From Roseateles noduli (GTDB lineage Bacteria; Pseudomonadota; Gammaproteobacteria; Burkholderiales; Burkholderiaceae_C): a stretch of DNA of 64,000 nucleotides. Below are positions 1 to 8,862 of the stretch, piece after piece. The first letter of the stretch is position 1. Each line of letters opens with the position of its first letter. The translations under genes and the position numbers were made by a program. The stretch is taken from contig NIOE01000017.1 in NCBI GenBank assembly GCA_002205125.1, forward strand, positions 62,001 through 126,000. The letters are read 5' to 3'. The notes under the pieces were generated by a model. That model worked only from the letters and a program-made list of their open reading frames with translations, did no database searches and was not told where the DNA came from.

Positions 1-963
1 GCGGCGATCCTCGGCGAAGAGGCCGATCTGGAGCAGCGCGAGGAGCTGGTCGACCGCTTCAAGGTGGCGCTCAAGTGGCTGCAGTCGATGGAGCCCGCCG
101 GCGTCGGCGCGCGCGACCTCGGTGAATGCCTGGAGCTGCAGCTGCGGCTGCTGCCGCGTTCGCCCGAGCAGGCGCTGGCGGTGGTCGTCTGCCGTCGGCA
201 TCTGGACCTGCTCGCCAAGCGCGACTGGCGTCGGCTGATGTCGCTGACCGGCGCGGACGAGGAGCTGCTGCGCGACGCGCAGTCGCTGATCGCCGGGCTG
301 GAGCCCAAGCCCGGGCGCCGCTACGCGCGCAGCGAGAACCGGCCCGTCATCCCCGATGTGATCGTGCAGAAGGCGGGGCGCAACTTCCGCGTCTCCATCA
401 ATCCGGACGTGCTGCCGAAGCTGCGGATCAACGATCTCTATGCGCAGGCGCTGCGTGCGACGCGCGGCGGCGTCAGCAACTCGCCGCTGGGCGGGCAGCT
501 GCAGGAGGCGCGTTGGTTCATCAAGAACATCCAGCAGCGCTTCGACACAATCCAGCGCGTGAGCGAAGCGATCGTCGAGCGGCAGCGCGGGTTCTTCACG
601 CACGGCGAACTGGCGATGAAGCCGCTCGTGCTGCGCGAGATCGCCGACGAGCTGGGACTTCATGAGTCGACGATCTCGCGCGTCACGACGGCCAAGTACA
701 TGGCCACGCCGTGGGGGACTTTCGAGCTGAAGTATTTCTTCGGGTCCAGCCTGTCGACGGAAGCCGGAGGCAATGCGTCGAGCACCGCGGTGCGCGCGCT
801 GATCAAGCAGTTCATCGCCGCCGAAGACACCGCGAGTCCGCTGTCCGACAGCCAGCTCTCTACGATGCTCGGCGAGCAGGGCATCACCGTGGCCCGGCGC
901 ACCGTCGCGAAGTACCGCGAGGCGCTCAAGCTCGCGCCGGCGAATCTGCGCAAGTCGCGGTAA
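1..963 (+). CDS. rpoN: RNA polymerase sigma-54 factor RpoN (5' end outside window)
   Basis: The frame is open from base 1, so the start and the N-terminal activator-responsive region lie outside the window; about 320 residues are visible. Sigma-54 directs core RNA polymerase to -24/-12 promoters, which need an ATP-hydrolysing enhancer-binding protein. The visible part holds the end of the core-binding region, a helix-turn-helix around [19 protein letters not shown], and near the C-terminus the RpoN box [10 protein letters not shown], which contacts the -24 element. The protein ends about 10 residues after this box, as is usual. In related bacteria rpoN follows lptA-lptB, so those genes are expected just upstream (inference). 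Confidence 0.96.
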   Translation, partial: AAILGEEADLEQREELVDRFKVALKWLQSMEPAGVGARDLGECLELQLRLLPRSPEQALAVVVCRRHLDLLAKRDWRRLMSLTGADEELLRDAQSLIAGLEPKPGRRYARSENRPVIPDVIVQKAGRNFRVSINPDVLPKLRINDLYAQALRATRGGVSNSPLGGQLQEARWFIKNIQQRFDTIQRVSEAIVERQRGFFTHGELAMKPLVLREIADELGLHESTISRVTTAKYMATPWGTFELKYFFGSSLSTEAGGNASSTAVRALIKQFIAAEDTASPLSDSQLSTMLGEQGITVARRTVAKYREALKLAPANLRKSR

Positions 964-1043
964 GGCCCTCGCGGCTGGCGGTGGGACAATCCGCAGCTTG
1001 ATCCTCCCGGGCGCTGCGGCGCCCGATTCACGCTGCACCCACG

Positions 1044-2330
1044 ATGTCCGATTCCGCCTATCACCTGTTCCTGCCCTGCGCCGCCGGCGTCGAAGACTGG
1101 CTGGAGGCGGAGGTGCGCGACATCCTCGGCCCGGAGGATTGCCTGCAGGGCCCGAAGGCCTTCCGCGGCGGCGTTGGCCTGTACGGCACGCTCGCAGCGG
1201 TGATGCGCCTGAACCTGCACAGCCGGCTCACGCAGCGCGTGCTGATCGAGGTCGCCCGCGAGGAGTACCGCCACGAAGACGACATCTACGCCATCGCGCG
1301 CACCGTCGACTGGACGCGCTGGATCACGCCGCAGCAGACGCTGCGCGTCGATACGACGGCGCAGCGATCGCCTCTGCACAGCCTGAACTTCGCAACGCTG
1401 CGGGTGAAGGACGCCGTCTGCGACATCCTGCGCGACGCGCACGGCGAACGTCCCAGCGTCGACACGCGTTGGCCCGATCTGCCGCTGCAACTGCACCTCA
1501 CTGAGGACCTCGCGACGGTCTACGTCGACAGCTCGGGCGAATCGCTGTTCAAGCGCGGCTGGCGCGAGGACAAGGGCGATGCGCCACTGAAGGAAACGCT
1601 GGCGGCGGCCATGCTGGCCGCTGCGGGCTGGAAAGGCACACCCGAGGCCGGCGGCGCGCTGCACGATCCGTGCTGCGGCTCGGGCACGATCCCGGTCGAA
1701 GCGGCGACCATCGCCTGCAACATCGCGCCGGGCATCCAGCGCCGTTTCGCTTTCGAGAAGCTCAAGCCGTTCCAGTCGCTGCTGCCGGCCTGGCGTGCAA
1801 TCAAGGAAGAGGCACGCGCGGCGGAGCGTCCTTCGGCCGTGCCGATCTTCGCGAGCGACGTGTCGTTCCGGATGGTCGACTTCGCGCGACGCAATGCGGA
1901 GCGCGCCGGCGTGGCGCAGTACATCCAGTTCAACGGCGGTGACGCGCTGGAGCGTCCGGCCCCTGCGCTGCCCGACGACATGGCTGGCACGCTGATGCTG
2001 AACCCGCCCTACGGCGAGCGGATCGAGGTCCGCGGCAAGGCCGGCACGCAACGCATGGACGGCGGCGCGCTGTCCGAAGAGCGCGACGCGGGTGACGACT
2101 TCTTCCCGCGTCTCTCCGCGCATTGGAAGCGCGCGTACACGCAGCATCCGGCGGGATGGACCGCGTGGCTGCTGTGTCCAGAAATGAAGCTGCCCAGCAA
2201 GATGCGACTCAAGGAATCGCGCCGCATCCCGATGTGGAACGGCCCGATCGAATGCCGGCTCTTCAAGTTCGACCTCGTCGCCGGCTCGGCCCGCAAGCAG
2301 AACGTAGGGAACACTGACTCCGACGAGTGA
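1044..2330 (+). CDS. rlmL: THUMP-domain class I SAM-dependent rRNA methyltransferase (RlmL-like)
   Basis: A 428-residue predicted RNA N2-guanine methyltransferase of the RlmL/Trm14 type. It would methylate 23S rRNA, at G2445 if the function is as in E. coli RlmL. An N-terminal ferredoxin-like/THUMP region covers about residues 1-150. The Rossmann methyltransferase domain shows the SAM loop DPCCGSGTIPVEAA near residue 210 and the catalytic NPPYGER motif near residue 315. It matches the N-terminal half of E. coli RlmKL; the RlmK half is absent, as in many betaproteobacteria. It lies 80 bases after rpoN on the same strand. The family is clear; the exact target base is inferred. Confidence 0.88.
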   Translation: MSDSAYHLFLPCAAGVEDWLEAEVRDILGPEDCLQGPKAFRGGVGLYGTLAAVMRLNLHSRLTQRVLIEVAREEYRHEDDIYAIARTVDWTRWITPQQTLRVDTTAQRSPLHSLNFATLRVKDAVCDILRDAHGERPSVDTRWPDLPLQLHLTEDLATVYVDSSGESLFKRGWREDKGDAPLKETLAAAMLAAAGWKGTPEAGGALHDPCCGSGTIPVEAATIACNIAPGIQRRFAFEKLKPFQSLLPAWRAIKEEARAAERPSAVPIFASDVSFRMVDFARRNAERAGVAQYIQFNGGDALERPAPALPDDMAGTLMLNPPYGERIEVRGKAGTQRMDGGALSEERDAGDDFFPRLSAHWKRAYTQHPAGWTAWLLCPEMKLPSKMRLKESRRIPMWNGPIECRLFKFDLVAGSARKQNVGNTDSDE

Positions 2331-2407
2331 CTCCGACTAAGGTGGGCCCCCTTGGTGGGGAGATTCCTCCCCCGTCGATGCGATTTCTTTTCGAGGGAAT
2401 GACCGAG

Positions 2408-2839
2408 ATGATTCACGCTGAACTTGGACCTGAATTGGAGGCCTACGTGCAGCAGTTGATCGACAGCGGTCGGTATTCATCCCGGGAGGAAGTGTTGAAG
2501 GCAGGCGTCCTTCTCCTTCAGCAGCAGGAGCATTTGGTGGCCTTCAAGGCCATGCTCGAGAAGGGCATCGAGGACTCGGAGAACGGCCTCGGTCGCCCTG
2601 CCGACGAGTTCTTCGACGAACTGCTGGCAAAGACTCGCAAACGTGCGAGTGCCTCATCACGTACGGAATTCCTCGGCAATGATGAGAAGCCACAGACGTC
2701 GACGGCGGCGGCGGCGGCGGGCCTGAGCGTCTTCGACGCATCGATTGAGCGCGGCCTCGCTGAGATCAAGGCTGGTGGCGGCATTCCTGCTGAGCTAGCC
2801 TTCAAGCGACTGTTCGAAAAGTACCCTCACCTGCGATAA
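2408..2839 (+). CDS. ParD-like antitoxin with duplicated C-terminal segment, no toxin adjacent
   Basis: A 143-residue protein. Residues 1-45 look like the ribbon-helix-helix DNA-binding and dimerisation domain of ParD/CopG antitoxins (ELEAYVQQLIDSGRYSSREE). Residues 46-78 form the toxin-binding tail (LEKGIEDSENG...ADEFFDELLAK). After a Ser/Ala-rich linker with a run of Ala codons, a second copy of that tail follows at 108-140 (IERGLAEIKAGG...AELAFKRLFEK). ParD proteins are usually about 80-95 residues, so the extra module is unusual. No ParE-like toxin is adjacent: the next gene is rsmE on the other strand. ATG 2408 lies 10 bases after GAGGG; ATG 2399 is the alternative. A GC-rich hairpin at 2357-2372 may end the previous transcript. 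Confidence 0.72.
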   Translation: MIHAELGPELEAYVQQLIDSGRYSSREEVLKAGVLLLQQQEHLVAFKAMLEKGIEDSENGLGRPADEFFDELLAKTRKRASASSRTEFLGNDEKPQTSTAAAAAGLSVFDASIERGLAEIKAGGGIPAELAFKRLFEKYPHLR

Positions 2840-2859
2840 GGCACTCTGGGAGAGCCGGC

Positions 2860-3603
2860 TTAGGTTTCGGTCAGGGCTATCCAGCCGAGTACGGCGAGCG
2901 GCGCAGTGTCGGCCCGCAGGATCCTGGGACCGAGCTTCGCAGCGCTGAATCCGCGTGAGCGTGCGGACTGCTCTTCGGCCTCGCTGAGGCCGCCTTCGGG
3001 GCCGCTGAGGACCGTGATGCGCGGCACTTCGCTCGATGACGAGGTCAGCGCCGACAGCGGTTGCGCGGCCACGGGACTCAGCAGCCAGCGCTGCTCGTCG
3101 GCATCGGCGGGCAGTTCGGCGAGCCAGGACGCCAGCGTCTTCACCGGCGCGACCTGCAAGGGCTTGGCGCGGCCACACTGCTCGGCCGCCGCAATCGCGA
3201 CGCCCTGCCAGTGCGCACGCTTCTTGTCCGCGCGGTCGCCGTTGAGACGCAGCACGGAGCGCTCACTCATCAGCGGCTGGATCGCCACCGCGCCGAGCTC
3301 GCAGGCCTTCTCGACGATGCCGTCCATCCGGTCATTGGCCGGCATCACGACGGCCAGCGTCACCGCGCGCTTGAGCTCGCGATCCACCGCCTGACGCGAC
3401 TTCAGCGCGACGCGGACTTCGCTTCGCCCCATCGCCGTGACCGCCGCGGTCCACTCGTCTCCGCTCCCGTCGAACAAGGTGACCTCGTCCCCCGGCTGCA
3501 GCCGCAGCACCTGCACATGGCGCGCCGCCCCGGAGGGCAGCGCCAGTTCAGCTTCGAGCCCCACCGCACCCAGCGGCTGCTCGACAAACAACCTCGCCGC
3601 CAA
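2860..3603 (-). CDS. rsmE: 16S rRNA (uracil(1498)-N(3))-methyltransferase RsmE
   Basis: A 247-residue SPOUT-fold enzyme that methylates N3 of U1498 in the decoding centre of 16S rRNA, using SAM. The N-terminal PUA-like part holds the conserved HVQVLRLQPGDEVTLFDG stretch. The C-terminal trefoil knot shows VLSGPEGGLSEAE and LGPRILRADTAPLAVLG, the hallmark SAM-binding segments. Length is typical. The start is a TTG at 3603, placed where family members begin (AARLFVEQ). It sits three bases after the stop of the FMN reductase gene upstream, so the two are probably co-transcribed and translationally coupled. Confidence 0.95.
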   Translation of the reverse strand: MAARLFVEQPLGAVGLEAELALPSGAARHVQVLRLQPGDEVTLFDGSGDEWTAAVTAMGRSEVRVALKSRQAVDRELKRAVTLAVVMPANDRMDGIVEKACELGAVAIQPLMSERSVLRLNGDRADKKRAHWQGVAIAAAEQCGRAKPLQVAPVKTLASWLAELPADADEQRWLLSPVAAQPLSALTSSSSEVPRITVLSGPEGGLSEAEEQSARSRGFSAAKLGPRILRADTAPLAVLGWIALTET

Positions 3604-3606
3604 CGT

Positions 3607-4164
3607 TCACCCCTTGTGCTTGCCCACCCAGGCGGCGAACGCCGCCAGCACCTTGCGCAGGAAGGCTTCCGTCTCCGGCTTCGCGAAGCTGCCGTCGTCC
3701 TTGAACATGTCGGCCGCGCCGCCGAGGTAGACCTCCGGCGACGGCAGCAGCGGCGTGTTCAGGCAAGCCAGCACCTGGCGCAGGTGGTGGTGCGCGCCGA
3801 AGCCGCCCAGCGCGCCCGGCGACAGCGTGATCACCGCGGCCGGCTTGCCGTCGAAGGCGCTCTGGCCGTACGGCCGCGATCCCACGTCCAGCGCGTTCTT
3901 CAGCGCGCCGGGGATCGAGCGGTTGTATTCGGGGCTCACGAACAGCACCGCGTCCGCGGACTTCACCGCGTTGCGGAACTCGACCCACGCCGCCGGCGGC
4001 TCGGCCGCGTCGTCTTCGTTGTAGAAGGGCAATGCGCCGATCTCGACGATGTCGAGCTTCAGCTCAGCCGGGGCGATTTGGGCCAGCGCGAGGGCCAGCT
4101 TGCGGTTGAACGACGCCTTGCGCAGGCTGCCGACCAGCACCGCGACGCGGTAGGACGTGGACAT
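3607..4164 (-). CDS. NADPH-dependent FMN reductase family oxidoreductase
   Basis: A 185-residue flavodoxin-fold reductase of the NADPH_dep_FMN_red family (ChrR/YieF/azoreductase-like). It would bind FMN and reduce quinones, azo compounds or metals with NAD(P)H. Visible signatures are the phosphate-binding loop GSLRKASFNRKLA at the N-terminus, the SPEYNRSIPGALKNALD motif around residue 85 and a GALGGFGAHHHLR segment that lines the flavin site. The start is ATG 4164. It directly precedes rsmE with a three-base gap. The physiological substrate cannot be deduced. Confidence 0.88.
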   Translation of the reverse strand: MSTSYRVAVLVGSLRKASFNRKLALALAQIAPAELKLDIVEIGALPFYNEDDAAEPPAAWVEFRNAVKSADAVLFVSPEYNRSIPGALKNALDVGSRPYGQSAFDGKPAAVITLSPGALGGFGAHHHLRQVLACLNTPLLPSPEVYLGGAADMFKDDGSFAKPETEAFLRKVLAAFAAWVGKHKG

Positions 4165-4186
4165 GGAGGGGCTCCCAACAATGGAA

Positions 4187-4214
4187 GGACCGCCTCCAGG
4201 AAGTCAGGCGGTCC
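4187..4214 (-). terminator. Hairpin after the unknown gene 4218-4766
   Basis: GGACCGCCT at 4187-4195 pairs perfectly with AGGCGGTCC at 4206-4214. The hairpin starts four bases past the stop of the minus-strand gene above it and is followed on that strand by a moderately T-rich stretch. It probably ends that transcript before the FMN reductase gene. Confidence 0.55.
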
Positions 4215-4217
4215 GGT

Positions 4218-4766
4218 TCAGTTGAACCCCAGTGTCGCACGCAGCTCGTGCGCCGCGGCGTCGCCCTTGGCGGCGCGCACGCGGTCGATGATGTCCAGCG
4301 CCAGCGTCTGCAGCTGGTTCATGTCGGCGCACTGCTCGACTTCCAGCGCGATCTTGTATCCCTTCAGCAGCCCCTGCTGCTTGGCGAAGGTGCTGAGCGC
4401 GGTGTAAAGCTCCTGGAACGGCAGCGACGAGGTCGGCGCGCCCGCGAGCCGCGATGCCGCGGACCTCGAGGACGACGCCCCGCTCATGCGCGACGACGGC
4501 GCGCCCGATCCCATCGGCGTGGCGATCGACGACGGGCCCATGGGCCGCGACAACGGCGCACCGGCGGTCACCTTCACGAGTTGATGCTGCACCAGCAGTT
4601 CGAGATCCGTGGGCGCGGCGCCTTGCACCACCCCCACCCAGTCGCCGCCGGACTTGCTGGCGTCGATCACCAGCAGCAGGTTGCGCGCGACACGCGCCTG
4701 CACCAGCGCGCGCGACTTGATCTCCGCCCTCCCGGCCTCTGTTTTTTCGTAGCGTTCTTCGAGCAC
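4218..4766 (-). CDS. Conserved hypothetical protein, two-part structure with Ser/Pro/Ala linker
   Basis: 182 residues with no function I recognise. Residues 1-65 are mixed helix/strand and include LLLVIDASKSGGDWVGVVQGAAPTD, reminiscent of a small winged-helix-like domain found in Burkholderiales hypothetical proteins. Residues 70-115 are a low-complexity Ser/Met/Pro/Ala linker. The rest is predicted helical, from SLPFQELYTALSTF to the end. No signal peptide or membrane segment is seen, so it is probably cytoplasmic. The GTG start at 4766 is chosen because GGAGGAGG lies nine bases upstream. It stands alone between fadD and the FMN reductase gene. Confidence 0.75.
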   Translation of the reverse strand: MLEERYEKTEAGRAEIKSRALVQARVARNLLLVIDASKSGGDWVGVVQGAAPTDLELLVQHQLVKVTAGAPLSRPMGPSSIATPMGSGAPSSRMSGASSSRSAASRLAGAPTSSLPFQELYTALSTFAKQQGLLKGYKIALEVEQCADMNQLQTLALDIIDRVRAAKGDAAAHELRATLGFN

Positions 4767-4853
4767 GGCCTTGCCTCCTCCTCAGGAGGGCGAACTTTAG
4801 GCCGTCAAGGGCGGGTTTCGCCCAAGTGCAATCCCTAAAACTGCTACCGACTG

Positions 4854-6527
4854 CTACTTCTTGTCGCGCAATTCACGACGAAGCACCTTGCCAACCGGCG
4901 TTTTTGGCAGTTCGGTCCGGAACTCGATGATGCGCGGACGCTTGTAGCCGGTCAGGTTGGCTTCGCAGAAGGCCTTCACGTCGGCTTCGGTCAGCGCCGG
5001 ATTGCGGCGCACGATCACGACCTTCACCGCCTCGCCGGCCTTCTCGTCGGGCACGCCGACGGCGGCACACTCGGCCACGCCCGGCATCTGCGTCAGCACG
5101 TCCTCGATCTCGTTCGGATAGACGTTGAAGCCGCTGACCAGGATCATGTCCTTCTTGCGGTCGACGATGCGGAAGAAGCCGCGCTCGTCCACCGTGCCGA
5201 TGTCGCCGGTGCGGAAGTAACCGTCGGCCGTCATCACCTTGGCGGTCTCGTCCGGCCGCTGCCAGTAGCCCGCCATCACCTGCGGACCGCGGATCGCGAT
5301 CTCGCCACTCGACCCGGGCGGGACTTCGTTGCCGTCGTCGTCCAGCAGCGTCACTTCGGTGCCGGACAGCGGCAGGCCGATCGAGCCCGTGTACGCGGTG
5401 CTGTCCGTCGGGTTGCAGCACGCGACCGGCGAGGTCTCCGACAGGCCGTAGCCTTCGACGATCGGGCAGCCGGTCTTCTCCAGCCACAGCTTGGCCGTCG
5501 CCTGCTGCACGGCCATGCCGCCGCCGACCGAGATCACCAGGCCGCTCCAGTCCACCGTGTTGAACTGCGGGTGGTTGGCCATCGCCATGAACAGCGTGTT
5601 GACCGCCGGCAGGCTGTGGATCTTGTGGCGGCTGAGTTCCTTGAACACCGCCGGCAGATCGCGCGGATTGGGGATCAGCACGTTGCAGCCGCCGACGCGC
5701 ATCGACAGCATCAGATTGGTCGTGAATCCGAAGATGTGATACAGCGGCAGCGCGCAGACGCTCACCAGCTGTTCATCGGCGGGCTTCTTCTTCAGCGCGG
5801 GCTGGTACCAGGCCTCGCACTGCAGCGTGTTGGCCACCAGGTTGCGATGCAGCAGCACCGCGCCCTTGGAGACGCCGGTCGTGCCGCCGGTGTACTGCAG
5901 CACCGCGATGTCGTTGGGGCCGACCGTCGGGCGCTTGTAGGTCTGACCGCGGCCTTTCGAGACCGCGTCGTTGAAGCGCACCGCCGACGGCAGATCGAAG
6001 GCCGGCACCAGCTTCTTGATCTTGCGCACGACGTAGTTGACGACCATGCCCTTGGCGAAGCCCAGCATGTCGCCCATCGCGGCGAGGACGATGTGCTTGG
6101 TCGGCACGTTCGCGAGCACCTGCTGCAGCGTGGCGGCGAAGTTCTCGACGATGACGATCGCCTTCGCGCCGGCGTCCTTGAGCTGGTGCTCCAGCTCGCG
6201 CGGCGTGTACAGCGGGTTGACGTTCACCACGACGTAGCCGGCGCGCAGCACGGCCGCGACGGCGACCGGGTACTGCGGCATGTTGGGCATCATGATCGCG
6301 ACGCGATCGCCCTTCTCCAGGCCCAGGCCCTGCAGGTACGCGGCCAGCGCGCGCGAGGCCTCGTCGATCTGCGCGAAGCTGACCGACTTGCCCAGCATCT
6401 TGTACGCGGGGCGCTCCGGGAACTGCTTGAACGCCGCTTCCATCAGCTCGACGAGCGAGGGATAGACGTCCGCATCGATCTCGGCAGGCACCCCCGCCGG
6501 ATAGTGCTTCAGCCAGTTCTTCTCCAT
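4854..6527 (-). CDS. fadD: Long-chain fatty-acid--CoA ligase FadD
   Basis: A 557-residue ANL-superfamily enzyme that activates long-chain fatty acids to acyl-CoA through an acyl-adenylate, feeding beta-oxidation and phospholipid synthesis. The AMP-binding P-loop is YTGGTTGVSKGAVL near residue 215; further motifs are GYGLSETSP near 360 and GYFRTGDIG near 440. The C-terminal lid carries the catalytic lysine in PKTPVGKVLRREL. Length matches E. coli FadD. The start is ATG 6527. No other beta-oxidation gene is adjacent. Confidence 0.95.
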   Translation of the reverse strand: MEKNWLKHYPAGVPAEIDADVYPSLVELMEAAFKQFPERPAYKMLGKSVSFAQIDEASRALAAYLQGLGLEKGDRVAIMMPNMPQYPVAVAAVLRAGYVVVNVNPLYTPRELEHQLKDAGAKAIVIVENFAATLQQVLANVPTKHIVLAAMGDMLGFAKGMVVNYVVRKIKKLVPAFDLPSAVRFNDAVSKGRGQTYKRPTVGPNDIAVLQYTGGTTGVSKGAVLLHRNLVANTLQCEAWYQPALKKKPADEQLVSVCALPLYHIFGFTTNLMLSMRVGGCNVLIPNPRDLPAVFKELSRHKIHSLPAVNTLFMAMANHPQFNTVDWSGLVISVGGGMAVQQATAKLWLEKTGCPIVEGYGLSETSPVACCNPTDSTAYTGSIGLPLSGTEVTLLDDDGNEVPPGSSGEIAIRGPQVMAGYWQRPDETAKVMTADGYFRTGDIGTVDERGFFRIVDRKKDMILVSGFNVYPNEIEDVLTQMPGVAECAAVGVPDEKAGEAVKVVIVRRNPALTEADVKAFCEANLTGYKRPRIIEFRTELPKTPVGKVLRRELRDKK

Positions 6528-6642
6528 TGTTCTGTCTCCAAGGTACGGCGCGGATTCTCGCCGATCGCCATCGGCGCCCCATCAGGGGATTCGATAGACC
6601 GCACAAAGTGGAGAGATGACTCCAGAACGTGTCGGGAGCGAC

Positions 6643-8721
6643 TCAATTGCCGACGCGCAGCGGTAGGCGAAGCAGCAGTTCGGTGCCGCCTTCGATGGGC
6701 GCCTCTTCCGGCGCGCGCCAGTCGATGTCGGCGCAGATCCGCTCGGCGCGGCGGCGCATGCCGCGCAGGCCGTTGCCCTGGCGCAGGTCGGCCGCCATCC
6801 CGCGGCCGTTGTCGACGATGGACAGCAAGACCTGTCCCCGCGCCTCGTCCACCCGCGTCGAGAAGCGGACCCGCGTCGCGCCGGCGTGGTGGATGACGTT
6901 GCTGAGCGCCTCCTGCACGATGCGGATCAGCTCGCGACCGCCCGTGCCGCGCAGCGTGGGCAGCAAGGGGACGTCGGTCAGTTGCCAGTCGAGCTCCAGT
7001 CCGGCGTCCTGCAGCCGCGGCGCCATCCGGTGCCGCAGGTTGGCCAGCAGCAGCGTGAGATCGCCGTCCGTCACGGCGAGCGCGTCGACCGTCAGCCGCA
7101 TCTCGCGGATGCATTCGTCGAGCTGGCCGACCAGCGATTGCGGCGAGACGCCGCGTTCCGCGCACAGCCGCGCGGTCACCAGCTGCGAGCCCAGGCCGTC
7201 GTGCATCTCCTGCAGCAGGCGCTCGCGTTCCTGCGCGGCGGTGCGCTGGCGCTCGCTGTCCTGCAGGTCTTCCCACCGGTCCTGCAGCTCGCGGGTGCGC
7301 GCGTCGAGCGCCTGTTCGAGCCGGATGCGCGCCATCGCCTCGTCGCGCAGCGAACCCACGAAGCGCCGCTGCAGGGCCACGCCCGCGATCGCGATCAGCA
7401 CGGCGTGGCCGACGACGTTGATGTCGACCACGCTCATCTGCCGCGTCAGCACCAGGGCGAACCAGCTCACGTAGAGCCAGACCCAGGCCGACAAGGCCAC
7501 CGCGCAGGCCGCGACGAGGTGGGTGCGCCGTTGCGTCGCCAGCGCGGCACGGGCCGCCAGCAGGACCGCGGCGCCCAGCACCACCGCGCGGCTGCCCAGG
7601 GCCCACCAGGGCCAGGGATGGTGGAAGTCGGTCCAGCTCCAGCCCAGGAAGGCGGCGGCGCCGTCGATCACGGTGCCGAGCACGAGGTAGGCGACGGCCA
7701 TCTTTTCCGGCCAGCGCGCGTTGATGCCCGAGAGCCGCGCCACGAGAAACAGCAATCCTGCCTTCGAGAGCACGTCGGCCAGATCGAGCGCGACGCGCCA
7801 CCACGGCGCCGGGAAGAGCGCGCCGTTCAGGAGATAGGGCGACAGTAGCAGCGCGGTACACAGACAGAACAAACCGGTGACACCGTACAGCCATTCCTGG
7901 CGCAGGGCGAGCCATACCATCAGCATGAAGGCGCCGATCACGATGCCGGCGAGCGCGGTCGTCACGCGGATCACCTGCCAGAAGCGACGTCCTTCCTGCA
8001 GGGCGCGGATCTGCGCGGACGGGCCCAGCAGCGGCGCCGACAGACCGGCGCCTTCGAACCCCGGACGCGCCAGACGCAGGCTGAGCCGATGTTCACCGGC
8101 AGGGAGCATCGCGGGCGGGATGCTCACCTGCAGGCGCCGACCCGCGAGCAGCAGGCCGCGCTGCGCGAGGTCGTCCTCATCCTCGGCGGCGTAGCCGCTG
8201 CCGGGACTGGACGTGGCGATCAACTGGCCGTCCAGATAGACCGTCGCGGCAGGGCGATGCTGGATCACGAGCCAGTACGGCGCCTCCGCGGCCCGGTCCA
8301 GCCGGAAGTCGAGCGCGAACCAGAGCGGGCCTGGGGCATCCGTGTCGTGGATCTGGACCGGCAACGCGACCACATGTCCCGGCGCAAGGGGCACGGCGGG
8401 CGTGGTGGGGTTCGTCGAAGGCAAGGGCGTCGGGGTGGCCGTCGGGTTCAGCGGCCGGGACACGACCGCCGACGCGGCCGGCTCGGGCAAGGCCGGGCCG
8501 GCGGGCATACGCGCGTCGGGCAGCGCACCGGGCACCTGAGTCGGATCGCGGGCATCGCCCTTCAGGAGCCGCGCTTCGGTCAGCCGCAGCACCTGGTCCG
8601 GCATCGCCGTCCCGTATTGCTGGGAGAACAGATGAACGCCCCAGAGCGACAGCAGCGGCAGCGCCACCAGCAGCACGAGCCGCCGGATCGACACTGTCGC
8701 CACTGCCGGCCGGACCTCCAT
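6643..8721 (-). CDS. Seven-TM (7TMR-DISM-like) sensor histidine kinase, NarL/HisKA_3 type
   Basis: Membrane sensor kinase of about 692 residues. A first membrane helix (LVLLVALPLLSLW) is followed by a periplasmic beta-rich region of about 190 residues. Then come seven closely spaced hydrophobic segments (about 235-465), an arrangement like 7TMR-DISM receptors. A coiled coil leads into a HisKA_3 domain with the phospho-acceptor motif QEMHDGLGSQ and an HATPase with DNGRGM and GNGLRGMRRR. No receiver or partner regulator is adjacent, so its target may be one of the NarL-type regulators at 20-23 kb (inference). ATG 8721 is preferred; an in-frame TTG at 8742 would add seven residues. Confidence 0.9.
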   Translation of the reverse strand: MEVRPAVATVSIRRLVLLVALPLLSLWGVHLFSQQYGTAMPDQVLRLTEARLLKGDARDPTQVPGALPDARMPAGPALPEPAASAVVSRPLNPTATPTPLPSTNPTTPAVPLAPGHVVALPVQIHDTDAPGPLWFALDFRLDRAAEAPYWLVIQHRPAATVYLDGQLIATSSPGSGYAAEDEDDLAQRGLLLAGRRLQVSIPPAMLPAGEHRLSLRLARPGFEGAGLSAPLLGPSAQIRALQEGRRFWQVIRVTTALAGIVIGAFMLMVWLALRQEWLYGVTGLFCLCTALLLSPYLLNGALFPAPWWRVALDLADVLSKAGLLFLVARLSGINARWPEKMAVAYLVLGTVIDGAAAFLGWSWTDFHHPWPWWALGSRAVVLGAAVLLAARAALATQRRTHLVAACAVALSAWVWLYVSWFALVLTRQMSVVDINVVGHAVLIAIAGVALQRRFVGSLRDEAMARIRLEQALDARTRELQDRWEDLQDSERQRTAAQERERLLQEMHDGLGSQLVTARLCAERGVSPQSLVGQLDECIREMRLTVDALAVTDGDLTLLLANLRHRMAPRLQDAGLELDWQLTDVPLLPTLRGTGGRELIRIVQEALSNVIHHAGATRVRFSTRVDEARGQVLLSIVDNGRGMAADLRQGNGLRGMRRRAERICADIDWRAPEEAPIEGGTELLLRLPLRVGN

Positions 8722-8771
8722 CGATCGGGTGAATACCGCCAAGTCGCCCCCACGCCGTCCATGAAAGGGAA

Positions 8772-8797
8772 CGGCCGGCCCCGCAAGAGGCCGGCCG
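8772..8797 (-). terminator. GC hairpin downstream of the Ig-like repeat gene
   Basis: CGGCCGGCC at 8772-8780 and GGCCGGCCG at 8789-8797 form a perfect nine-base-pair stem. On the minus strand it is followed by a pyrimidine-rich run. It lies between the Ig-like gene and the sensor kinase and may separate their transcripts. Confidence 0.45.
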
Positions 8798-8862
8798 CGG
8801 CAGATGCTAGGTCATCGAGGCGCCGGACGACACCTCGGACCTAGGGGGCGGTGGGCGGCGTC

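Noticed and set aside
660-2147. Long minus-strand open frame opposite the RlmL-like gene
   Set aside because: It is Arg/Ala-rich, has no domain, and runs antisense to a clear gene; a typical artefact of high-GC DNA.
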